Assembly (NCBI GenBank): GCA_022453515.1 | Contig: JAJNNY010000046.1 | Span: forward strand, 62,001-126,000 | Length of the DNA stretch: 64,000 nt | Origin: Astrocystis sublimbata | Lineage: Eukaryota > Ascomycota > Sordariomycetes > Xylariales > Xylariaceae | Reading direction: 5' to 3' | Part shown: positions 23,380-34,298 of the stretch, one piece after another | Layout: each line of letters opens with the position of its first letter | Numbering within the stretch: position 1 is the first letter of the stretch | The notes under the pieces: model-generated | Databases searched by the model: none | What the model was told of the DNA's origin: nothing | What the model saw: the letters and a program-made list of their open reading frames with translations, nothing else | Program-made: the position numbers and the translations under genes

Positions 23380-25350
23380 ATGAGCGACATCGAACCGTGT
23401 TACTGCTTTGAGCGCAGATGCAGCTTTTGCCGTTTCGAGCTGAAGCCCGGGGAGTGGGACGTAGTAGCGCGTTGGTCCATCAGCCCTCTCCAATTTGTGA
23501 AAAATAAAAAAGAATAAAAAAAAGAATACTAAGTCTCTTTCTTAGTTATCAACGATGACTGGTTTTCCGACAGATTTTCGACTTCCGGCTTCGTTGACTA
23601 TGACGGCTCCTTCTGGATCCCATGCTCTCCATCATGTCCACATAATGATGGGAAAAAGTTCGTATGCCATGTCGGGTGCCTGGAGTTCGCCACCTCTATA
23701 AAACATGGGAGGATCATGTCTTATTTGCTGCAATATGCATTTAAGCCATTGAAAACTACGGAAAAGCGGCGTCTCCAGATCCTCGAATCGACCTTCGTCT
23801 CAAATTTCACACTGGGCACTCGCAGTCTGCCTCCCGAGCTAGGCTTTATGATCGCTCAATATTGCATTCGCGAGTTGGCAATAGCAGCTGTGCCGACCCC
23901 AATGTTCGACTCTCATACTCGTTCTATCGATGTACTTCGTGGGCTATGGGCTCGTTACGTTATAATAGACGGCGTCCGGTATTATGCCTCGTTGTCAGAC
24001 AAGCCGAGCGCAGGTGCACAGCTCATACTGAGTATCGACAAGGTCACCAGTGACGATAGACTCTATGTCGCCGAGGACCATCTAGGTATTCGGCGGGTAT
24101 GCTTTGGGAACTCTACTTCGCACGCTTCGGGGAAACGTGATATGAATCTGTGGTGGAGGACTTTCGCTATACATGAGAGCGCGCAATTGCGTGTCTATTC
24201 CGATGTGAATTTCACACCTCCTTGACCTACCTGCGTATTACTGACACACAGTTGTGGCAGGGCCTTAAGGTAAGACGACTAGAGGCTGTATCGGGTGATG
24301 CGATATCGCACCTGGCTAAGTACGTTACGTGGCTCGTGCCAGAACATCGACCAGACCTCGTTCGCTTCCACGAGTACTGCTATCGCCCACAGTACCATCT
24401 ACGAATGGCTCCATTCACTTGCAACGACGCACGCACCATTGGTTACTCGGTTTGTTTGGATATTTGTTTGAAAAGCAACATATGCTATCTGCATGCGCAT
24501 ACTTCTGGCGAAAGTATGGCTTTTTACGAAGAGGTTGCCACGGACTTGGATTCGCCCATGTGGGTCTATGTGCCTATAGACAAAGGCGAATATATTTCTC
24601 AGATCTGGATGTGTTTTAGTAGAGCATTACTCGTGAGTATTCCTTTTGCCTGCTAAGATACGACTAACAAATCCTGAGATGGTGACAAGTAAAGGCCGTG
24701 CCCACCTGCTGGGGGCTTTGCCTAAACGCCATGGTTGGACTCTCCTGTACAAGTCTAATGGAGAGCCAAGCCGTGTATTTCTCGATGTTTCGCCATCTGG
24801 AGCAGCACAAGTTTTCAAATTGGCATTCAACACCCCCACCCCCGAACCTGTTCGCTCAGATGAAACTCCGATCATTGCAACGCCGTTATCTCCTCACCCT
24901 CAATGGATGCCCTTTTTTGAAGACCCTCAATATTATTTTTACTCGTCTGTGAAATTGGAGAACATAATTGAGATCACAGCGTGCGAGAGTATATTCAGTG
25001 GTCGACGATTTATCATCGGTCTGCTTTTTCGTTATTCCGATGGCCACCAAGCTTGTGCAGGGCAGTTTCGCTTCGACCGTGCTACACCACCTATAAGTGT
25101 AGGCACCTCGTCGACGATGTGGCTGAGCATTGGAAGGCTTGAAAGTGATGAAAGGGACAAAGCCTATTATTTCGTGGATGGCGTCGGAGTCTCTGATCCA
25201 CCAAAACCTATGTCTGAAATGTGTCTCTACATCTCTTGGGTTGGGAAGCTGGAATGGTGGTTTTCGCGGGAAACCCTATGTCAAATATTCTACCAGGACC
25301 AGAAAAGTAAAGAGATGTGGGAGAATGAGTACCTACTAGAAGACGCATAG
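23380..25350 (+). CDS. Fungal F-box-like protein with N-terminal cysteine clusters
   Basis: Four exons, 23380-23470, 23546-24204, 24261-24632 and 24679-25350, with introns of 75, 56, 56 and 46 nt in the order 75, 56, 46, give 597 residues. The N-terminus (MSDIEPCYCFERRCSFCRFE) and a second cluster (WIPCSPSCPH...FVCHVGCLEFA) have C-x-C and C-x2-C spacing, suggesting a metal-binding fold. LPPELGFMIAQYCIRELAI follows near residue 100, where related fungal proteins carry an F-box-like motif (LPPE...MI). The remainder is a large, beta-rich region with many Trp/Phe, without a family I can name. It probably recruits a substrate to an SCF ligase if the F-box is functional, which is inference. The first donor (GTTGGT) is weak; it is chosen because it alone keeps the frame. 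Confidence 0.72.
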
Positions 25351-26030
25351 GGAGGAAAATTCCAAGTGAAACTATGAACCACAATTTGCTGATAAAAACC
25401 ACACCCGCCATCTCTCGTACCCTTTTCTCTCAGCTAGTATAGACCACGGAGCATCTCTGTTGCCCCGGAAGGGTACCGATGTAAGCCCTGCGAGAGAGAC
25501 ATATTGGCCTGATTATTTTCTCTAGACGTATTCTTTACTTCCCCCGAAACGAAGCTCAACAATGCCACGTATGCATACGTCTACGTATTATATGAGTCCG
25601 AAGACTTGGGATAAAAACTCAACGTGAGTACTGGAATTGTGATAAAAGCAATATACCCTTACCTCTCCTGGCCCATGCATAACACAACTCTTGCAGGTTC
25701 AATGCCAGGGGGGATGCAACGATGGTAAGGTCAGCATCGAGGCCAGTTTTCGCAGCAAATCAAGAGACAATCGAGAAGTTACCTAGGCAGGCATTGATAA
25801 CAAGTCAAGATATATATGCTCTTAACATATATACATATCTAGTCAGGGTATTATATAATACATCATATACAATTCATTGATCGCTATTGATCCTGGCAAC
25901 TCGAACCTCGCGACCTCATCGTCACCATTCCTTTCCATATATTGGTCGTGGTGCCATGTTGTAGTGGCAATGTCGCTGATCCCTACAACGTTAGACAAAG
26001 ATTTGCCGCACTGACACTCCAAGCGGGTTC
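25351..26030. other. Intergenic between convergent genes
   Basis: 3' regions only; AT-rich with a CCTAGG element near 25781. A 63-codon minus ORF (26034-25843) is not supported. Confidence 0.5.
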
Positions 26031-27532
26031 TCATGGGTAGACAACTTCCATGAAATCAAACACCGAGGGATCTAGGTCGCTAATAGAGTACTGGAGTATC
26101 TTGCCATCCGAGATGCCGTAGAACAAAGCGTCCTCGCCAGTTGCGATCATCGAGAAATTCACGTCTGCCGGACCGTCCCGGAACTGGACACTGGCGATTG
26201 GTATGTTGCCGAGGCCTCGCACGTAATACTCGCCAGTCACCGTGCCGTTCGACAGTAGGCCGAGGGCTATGGACCCGGCGTAGTTTTGCAGTGCGCCCAA
26301 GGCCAGTTGGACGTTGTCAGAAGGCGGCGGCACTTCGAAACGTTGCGATTCTGCGTCTGGTCAGCCCCTAGCATTGACATATAGGATCTTCCTTCCCGAA
26401 GTGTGTGATTCCAACGAGATGAAAGACTAGGGAAAGTGTAGTGTCACACACCCTGAACCCAACCAGCACCAAAAGAGCCGCCAAATATATTCTCCTGCGC
26501 CCTCCCCAGCGTGGGCGACACGAGCAACTCGGTGTACATCGTCAACCGGGCACTATCGGCAAACATGGCTATGCTCGACTTCTGCGCGATCCTGCTTGCG
26601 TCGACGACAAGGGCTGACTTGCTAAAGTCACTTGAGTTCGCCACATTGATGGCAGCATCACCCGGTCGCTGATAGGCCACGGCGATGAAGCCATCGCACT
26701 TCTTGTTCCAACAGCGGTTCCACGCGGCAGCTAGTTGCGATCCCGGCCATGTTGCGATCGTGGTATTGCCGAGATCATCTGGTTCCCAAAGCTCCGGGTT
26801 CTTTGCTAGATTGTTTATCGCCACGCCGCTGATGGTATCGTCCGAGGTCAGGTAGTAGAGGTGCAGCGTTGCTGTCAAGGGGTCGAAGCTCGTGCCAGCA
26901 CTAGCTAACGCAGTTGATGGCGGCAATGGGGCGAATGGATTATTAGATCGTATAAGAATGTCCGTAATGTTGTTTGTAGCCCAAGTCTTGTTTTGCGAGT
27001 TCCACCTCCGAACTATAAGCGCGCTTGACGTGTCTTGAAAAAAGACAAATCTGTGAAGGTATCCATCTGGATCTGTCCAATTTGCTGATGTGAGCTTAGA
27101 TGTTGCGAAAACAAGATTGCCATCGCTTGTGTGATTTCCATCGGGCGTAGAGGAGCTGTCGCCATTGCCTGGTTCCGGCTCAGCGCCTCGACTCATTCGA
27201 GGCGATAAGACGACGCCGAGGACAGCGCCCAAGACAACTGCAATAACGACCAGAAATCCAAACACGATCAGAGCTAGCCAGAATGCCCGTGGGGCGAGAC
27301 CGCATCGCTTTTTGCCGCGCTTGTCAATCTCGTTCGATGATTCTAGTGTTGAGGTGCCTGGTCTTAACTCTGCTTCAACAGCCTGTGCGTCATATGGCTT
27401 GCGCTCCCAGGGAACAGCTTCCGGAGCAGTGTTGTTTGGGTCTTCCGGTATTATCTGCGGATAAACCCTTTCGGTATCCCCTTTAATAAGCGTCTCAATC
27501 GGTCGCACTTCTAGGTCGCTGTAATGTTCCAT
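26031..27532 (-). CDS. Type II membrane protein with fucose-specific-lectin-like propeller
   Basis: Two exons, 27532-26452 and 26350-26031, with a 101-nt intron, give 466 residues. The start is the ATG at 27532 (MEHYSDLEVRP); an upstream TTG is ignored. Residues 1-80 are a Pro-rich cytosolic tail ending in basic residues (KRGKKRCGLAPR). One strong TM helix follows at about 84-109 (WLALIVFGFLVVIAVVLGAV), and residues 110-466 are extracellular with several N-glycosylation sequons. The ectodomain has repeated Trp/Tyr strand patterns (SALIVRRWNSQNKTW, LHLYYLTSDDTISGVAINN, FIAVAYQR), as in AAL/AFL-type fungal fucose lectins. Known members are secreted or soluble; this one is membrane-anchored. Sugar specificity cannot be read from the sequence. 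Confidence 0.8.
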
Positions 27533-28613
27533 CTTCGAGCTACCGCAAACAATTCCTCCCAACGCGACGTGTTGTTGGTGAAAGTCTTGAAGAGCGGAGT
27601 CTGCGCATTTTAGCAGTCAATCGTAAGGAGGATTTTAACGCAAAATCAAATCTGCCGGTGCTATGAACGAATAGACATTCCTTCCCAGGATAGCCATGGC
27701 AATTGCTCATCCTTATGGTACGCAATGTGCATGCAGCGTAACATCGCAACGCCACCGCAATGGGGCCTCAGGCCCAGATGCAGCAGTTATGTTGTAGTTC
27801 CTACCCTTTCCCTTAACACGAGTCGAGGCAAAGTCCAGATTTGGACATACTCAAGAGTAATGAAAGGTAGGAACGTCTATACACCGAATGCTGCATGTTG
27901 TATACTTACCGCAACATCACAGTTAGGTAGGTAAAGACGATTTACAAGATGTTTGAATCTTGAAAGAGTCTCTATCTTACATAGTACCTATGTGTGTTAG
28001 CCTAACAATTTAACTAAAACTCTTGGTCTCTTTAGTGTGCCCACATGCGTACCAATCACAGCTGCGAGTGAGTCTATTACGGAGCCGCGAGGGTTCAGGG
28101 GACGAGCCGTTATACTAATAGATGTTAGAACTTGTAGTCTGTCGAAGACTCCTATAAAATGCTACTATAGTACCTAAGTGAAGGAACACATTGCAGCAGG
28201 CAAGCACCAATAGGAGCTTACTCTCCTTTTAGAACAAGGGAATACGACGAAAGGCTATCTAAGCATGATGCTGGCAGTGACTACTAAGCTATTTGATCAC
28301 ATGTTTTTTTTTTTGGCGATGCTATAGCATATTATTCCGGAAGCTGCATACGGAGTAATTATGTGATTACTAGCTTCTCAGCTACCTTAGTAGCTCGGGC
28401 ACCTCCTAAGGAAGTATAGATAGTGAAACAAGAGTACCTTTCTTTGTGTAACAACAAATGTCTATTGCTAAACCTCTAGCAGTGACAGGATAATATTAAT
28501 AAGTGATGGGCCAGATCGCCTATACATTGGTTAGATTTATGACGCAATGCATGATTTGGACATTCTTTCACTTACCGGGTTCAGCATTCTATCATCTCAA
28601 GCCATACTGCTTG
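27533..28613. other. Intergenic, no gene seen
   Basis: Contains an uninterrupted run of nine or more T near 28303 and AT-rich DNA. The left part should hold the promoter of the lectin-like gene; the right end holds the 3' region of the oxidoreductase gene. No coding signal. Confidence 0.5.
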
Positions 28614-30027
28614 CTAGCTCTGTCCCATCTTCTGCATTTGAGAGCTATACCAGCGCTAGTTATCGTTAGCACAAATCTCGCTGTCGGGAACTTCCAAAAC
28701 CTACACTCTCCGCACCAGCGCTCACTGCTTGAATTCCCGTGACCTTCGTTATCCAGGGAGTTTTGATGTTCTGGGTTCGCAGCGTCGACTCGGCATCCGA
28801 GATATTCGTGTTCAAGACAATCTCCTTAGGCAACTTGGGATCGAGAACTGCCGGGCGGCCGATGCCAATCAGGTCGCAATCTCCGCTCTCTAGGGCACTT
28901 CGCATGCCCGGACGTGTGCGGAAACCCCCGGTGACCATGAGAGGCACCGAAGGAAATTCGTGTCGGATCGCTTTGGCAAATTCGAGGAAGAAGGCCTCTC
29001 GCGCCTTTGAGTGGTCTGACTTTTCGTTCACCACCACCGCTACTTGTGCTGATTTTTCCATCATCTATAAACGCGGTTAGACATCTATCCTGGTTTCGAC
29101 ACTCTGAATCTTCTTTTATTGATCTTTACCTTGGGGTCTTCCCATGACCCGCCGCTGACCTCGACGAAGTCGACGCCAGCCTCAACAATCATGCGCAGCT
29201 GCTCGATGCAATCTCGCAACTCCTCAACAGACTGATGATCGACCGAATTCAACTTTATGCCGACGCAGAAACTTGCCGGAACAGCCTTCCGAACCGCTTG
29301 TAAAACTTCCACAACCAAGCGTGCACGGTTAGAAGGTGAGCCTCCGTACGCATCAGTTCTCTTATTTCCCTTCGCAGACAAAAACAATGAAAGCAGATAG
29401 CCGTGTGCGGCATGTATCTGCACGCCTTCGAACCCCGCGTCGACGGCTTGCCGGGCGGCGTAGACGAACTGCTCGATCACCCTGTTGATGTCATCCAAGA
29501 CCATTTCGCGAGGGCTGCCGAAAATCACCGGCACAATTGCCTTAGCCACCAGACCGCTTCCCATATCCAGCGGTATCGGGCTCGGGGCAAGGGTCTTGGT
29601 GCATATCCCGCGCTTCCCGGCGCCTAGAGGCGTTTGCCGTCCGGCATGGCTCAGCTGCACGATGGTGGGTGTTCCGTGACGGTTGCAGACGGATGCCCAA
29701 TTTTTCCACGCGTGTTTCAACTCAGTCTCAATCAAGGGATTGACTGATACTTCTCGATAGTTGCCCAGGTATGCAGCGTCGACTTGAACGTTGCCTAGGT
29801 AGTTGGGCTTCATGTGAGTGGTCTGAACGACACACTGTTTGATTGGGTGACTTACCTGTCAATAACATACCCCATTCCCCTTGCGCCCATTCGCCATAAG
29901 CATCTTGAAACTTCTTGTTTGGGAGGTTATTTTTATCCGCCATGTTTTCCGACATGGCGGCTTTGGCGAGGCGGTTTGGCAGTATGAGACCACATTTTAA
30001 CGTGAGAGGCTGAGAAAGCTGCTCCAT
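28614..30027 (-). CDS. NADH:flavin oxidoreductase, old yellow enzyme family
   Basis: Four exons, 30027-29856, 29794-29130, 29064-28705 and 28655-28614, with introns of 61, 65 and 49 nt, give 412 residues. The start MEQLSQPLTLKCGLILPNRL has the LPNR(L/I)-type FMN barrel start. Family motifs follow: IVQLSHAGRQTP; the active-site pair in VQIHAAHGYLLSLFLS; NKRTDAYGGSPSNRARL; and the phosphate-binding end VPLMVTGGFRTRPGM with CDLIGIGRPAVLDP. The last exon adds only 13 residues (RWYSSQMQKMGQS) and restores the usual WY...Q pattern, which supports it over reading through to the nearby TAA. The product should be an FMN-dependent ene-reductase or NADH oxidase of the TIM-barrel class in the cytosol; the substrate is unknown. 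Confidence 0.88.
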
Positions 30028-30829
30028 GTTGTGAGATGCTTTGAGCTATGCGATTGATCGAAGCTTCGTGCATGGTGAAAGTCAGTAAGTTAGCAGGTTC
30101 GTGAGATGGTTTATAGGCAATCCAGCGCGGGACAACAGCGGAAACATTAAGTGTCTTGAAATGAGCTAAAAAGCTGTGGCGTTATAACGGACTGAAACGC
30201 TAGGACATGGCTCGACTAATTAGTCTCTGGCATCTGGAGTGGTAATTTGAAACGAGTGTTTCCCATTCGAAGATCATCAATTGACGTTGTCCCGTCGGAC
30301 GAATTGATGCCCCGGCTCGCCCCGGATGGGGTTTCCAGCCTAACACAGCGCCAAGGATGCTTAATTCAACACCCCATAGAGGAATCATATCATACTGCAT
30401 GGTCCTAAGCAGATTCCATATCTTTTTGCATCGTGGGAATCGAATGCGCGATAGCATATAGTTGTAGTACCCTTTGTGTCGAGCTCTGAGATCTGACAAT
30501 GTTAGAAACCAGTACCGTGCAGAGTGCGACAAACGCGCACCGAAGTAGGATTTTGAAAGCTAGGCTCGTGATGGGTGAGATCATAGTATCAGCGACAACC
30601 GAGACCTTCGCACCTTTCTAGACGAGGACAATTCCGTGTTACTTGGTCTTTCTTTCCTCAACTAGTTAAATGGTTTTTTAAGCGATAACCCAATAATTGC
30701 AAGGGCCGGGCAAGAAGTACAGTGCAAATATGTATAATGACCCAAGCTTGATCGGCTTTGCTTAAAACTCAAGTAAGCACGACTGTTGTTCCGCAAAGCT
30801 GAGAACGAAGGATATAATCGCCGATTTTG
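30028..30829. other. Intergenic, no gene seen
   Basis: Promoter side of the oxidoreductase and 3' side of the membrane-protein gene. A 110-codon minus ORF (30532-30200) has no family features. Confidence 0.5.
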
Positions 30830-33035
30830 TTAGATCATATAGTGCAAGATCCCACCGCAGGAGACGACAAAAGCCAGCAAAAAGCTCGCAATGCCAAAGC
30901 CTCCTTGCACATCTCCTTTCGCCACAGACCAAGCCACGCCAAAGATCAAGCAGAAGAGGAAACCAATGCACCCTGTCACGAACACTGCATACCAGTCGAT
31001 GCCCTCAACGAACTCGACGCCCCAGCCGATAGAGCTACCCTTTACTGGACAGGCTTCAAGCTGTGTGCGCAGCTTCTTTGGGAAGCGGCGAAACAAGAAC
31101 AAGGTCACGTCTGCGTGGTCTGGGTTCTCGAAGAGATGCATCAGTAGGTTTGGCCCGATGGGTGGAACGACTTCGGGCGGCATCGGGTCATATGCGTAGT
31201 CGTTGTTCGTGGTTGGCATCGAGGGGCAGACACGCACGTCGACTAGTGTGTTGCGGAAGACCTCGAACTAGGTAATGACAATTCAGGTGAGATTCATGTT
31301 GCGAAACCTATCTCTCGTTTTCGCTCAGACAAGACTTACTTTGACGAATTGCAACGCTCGCACCTTTCTAAATCTCCGAAGGGCTTTCCAAACAGACCCA
31401 CGGCGTTGACCAAGGTAGCATTGCCGGAGAAGTTTGAAATATTGCTGGTCGGAATCGATCCTACACACTTCGGTATTGTGTAGTCGAAGTCCCCATCGAA
31501 GATATGGAATGCACAAAAGCACGAAGTTGTGGTAAGCTTGGGAAATGCTTGCAGACCTGGCACATGCCCCTAGCTGTGTTGATAGATTACTGGCCCCTTG
31601 TCGATAGCTTGGTAGTCTGTTTGATGATCCATGTGACTTGGCTTCTGTCAAGGATTTGCGGAACCATTCTTTAGTGGTGGACATGGTACTTTTCCAATTT
31701 GTATTGTTTTGTTGTTGAGCAGAGGGCGTTGCTTGATTGTACCCTTTGAGGCCGTCCTCGAAGTTCTGAATCGCTCCCTCATGCTGTTCATCGTAGTCAT
31801 CGGTGATCTGACAACCACATATCTGAATGCATAGTCTTGCGTTAGACTCATCTCAGATGAAAAAAGTGACAAAGGAAGAAGACAAAAGTCCTTACACATT
31901 TCCAACTTATCCGTCTCTTCCCAGCTGCTAGAGGTGCTTGATTGAAATGCTGTATTGTTAAGGATATGTATGAGCGTAAAGTGGTTGCAGCTCGTGAAAA
32001 CTGTTTTTGCTGCCGTTGTCTGACGAACGCAACGACGTTGGCCTCCAGATATAAAATAGGCTCCGTCTCAAAAATGAACTCCTCTGCTACAGAGAATATG
32101 AACGGGTCAGCGTCATGATCGGCCGCTTCTTCTGCTGCAAGAATTCCAGTGTCGTCATTGGCAGTGTTCGAATCTAGTGATTGGTGTTTGGTTTCGTGGG
32201 ACTGGCATATTCTCCAGGCTATCTCAACTCGATATCTCTTGACAAATCGACTGGATGAGAGGACAATGCGGTACAATTCCACGTCCCCAGTACCATACGA
32301 TTTGTCGGCCAGACGTTCGAGATCCTCGGCGAAACGCCGCAGGAATCTATCGATGGTTTGTCTCCCATCTTCACGAGATGCCTGCCCTGCAATGATCTGC
32401 GGCCAGAGATGGCGAAGACCGGGATGATTCAAAAGACCTCTGAACAAAGCCCCGAGCGCGTCTTCGTCTACTGTAGTTGCAGTGGATGCTTGTGATATGA
32501 TGCTTCTACTGTCGGTGGATATATCTGATTCGGAATCCTCCGCAATCACCTCAACAGACTTGGGTATCTCTGTGGCCCTACTATGTATTGTTTTGGCCTG
32601 GTCATGAGCTGCGCGATGCGTCTCGGAGGTATTGTTGTGTTCGATTGAGGGCGCTGTTGAGGAAATCTCGTGTTGCACATCTTCCGGCTCCGGCTCCGGC
32701 TCCGGCTCCGACTTTTCAACTTTTCTTTTGGCCTTCCTTGTCCGACTGCCTTCCCCAATGGTCTCCCTCTTACGGTTCGTTTTGATTTTCTTATGACTTG
32801 TCCGGTTATTTTTCTCAACAGTTTTCCCTGTGCTCTTCTGGCCGTCTCCAATTGGAGAGGGAGCAGATGTCGAACCTAGGGATGCCCTCGCATGGTTGGC
32901 GCAAGCATAGCCCACTAGTATCGTCCTCTTGGCGACTTCATGATTTGGGCGCGAAAAGGACGCGCACTTGTCGACGGCATGCTCGTAATATATGCATCTG
33001 CATGCTGAGTAAATCTCTATTATCTGGTAGCACAT
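30830..33035 (-). CDS. Uncharacterised fungal membrane protein with Cys-rich N-terminus and two-TM tail
   Basis: Three exons, 33035-31896, 31822-31340 and 31267-30830, with introns of 73 and 72 nt, all phase 0, give 686 residues. The N-terminus has a cysteine/histidine cluster (MCYQIIEIYSACRCIYYEHA, then DKCASF and YACANHA). A basic, disordered region with an EPEPEPEPE run follows, then a helical domain (ALFRGLLNHPGLRHLW...). The junction ISWKC-ICGCQITDDYDE spans intron 1, and exon 2 includes WGLRLHNTEVCRIDSDQQYF. The C-terminal exon has FEVFRNTLVDVRV, PPIGPNLLMHLFENP, LRTQLEACPVKGSSIGWG and two hydrophobic helices around GDVQGGFGIASF. I recognise it as a recurrent Sordariomycete family without known function. 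The conserved C-terminal half suggests one intact gene. Confidence 0.82.
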
Positions 33036-34298
33036 CAAATGTATTGCGACCGAAAATGAGTCAAGCCTGAATAATCAAAGATGGCGGCGCTTATAAGCTT
33101 GCTTCGACTGATGGAACATTTGGTCAAATTCATTGAGGTTCACGGTAGCTTTCGGAAGTTTGATGCAATTTGAGTAAAATTTGGGGACGAAAGACGGCTT
33201 GGCTTGCAGGCCATTATGCCAAGTCAGTCATATATCCGCTTAGGACTTGCCCTTTTTCATCGGAGTCCTATTTAGCTGCTTGCTTACGGGTGTTGAGTTG
33301 CATTAAGTCGAAGCTTCAAGAGCTGGAGGCGAGATAGGAAATACGACGCTCGAAAGTCCTACCCTGAATTTACCTACTGGCTACTTACTTACAGTAGGGC
33401 GTTTAAGGCCCCCCCCCCCAAATCGTCAGGAGCCAGGATAATCCAATTATATGCGATGACGATGGGCATCGAGTTCCTATTCGGGTTAGCTTCAACATAA
33501 TTCCAGATGCAGATGAATCCCCCTAGTTCCTGCCGGCTCCTGTACTTATTAGCGGTATTTACTTGGTGAGACGGCGGATCGGACCCCACTGACGACACCA
33601 AGGTCCCTGCCTACCTAGGCCCGTAGGTAAGGTATCTGCCCGACCAAGGAACCCGACCTCCCGTCGAGCCAACCCAATTTCCCCAAGACGACGACCGACA
33701 CGACACGGTAAACCACCAGTGACCATCGACACCGACGACGGCATCTTGCCCACGCACCCCAGCGTTCTGTCGACCAACTGTCACCGGCTCACTGGTCCAC
33801 GTCAAAAACATACCCGAATCGATAATTGTATTGTTTAATGCAGTTCATATCACCGTCCTGACTCCCGTGCGCCAACCAGAGACGGTCATGGAACGACGCT
33901 GACTTTCCCGCCCCGTCTCCTTGTCCTCTTGAACACCGTCCAACGCCGCCCAACGCCCGAGGCAACTGTTCTCTTTTGGCTCTCACGCCAGCCGGACACT
34001 GTCCCCACGGCACTCGACCCTCGACCGTCACTGCGACGAAACAAACCGCTGTCGACAGTCTGCTGCTGCAACGTCGTACCATCGCACGCAGTCGTGGCTT
34101 AGAGCCCTCGTCCTACGTCGCATCGCTTCCAACCCATTCTCACTGGTCTGCGTAACGCAGAAGAGGAAACCCGACGAGCGGCAGTGATCATTGATCGCCG
34201 GTCATCACCCCCGCGACCACCGAATATCCATCGTCGCCATCCACCACGGTTATACTCTTGTCCCCGAGTTGAAGTCCTCGCCGGACCCGTGAGACGAT
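33036..34298. other. Divergent promoter region
   Basis: Lies between the membrane-protein gene and YAP1801. It includes a C-run near 33411, a CCTAGG palindrome and, from about 33600, GC-rich leader-like sequence. No gene is supported. Confidence 0.5.
33611..33631. repeat. CCTAGG-type inverted repeat
   Basis: TACCTA and TAGGTA arms around GGCCCG. The same element, with CCCC, recurs at 44121-44143. Confidence 0.6.
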
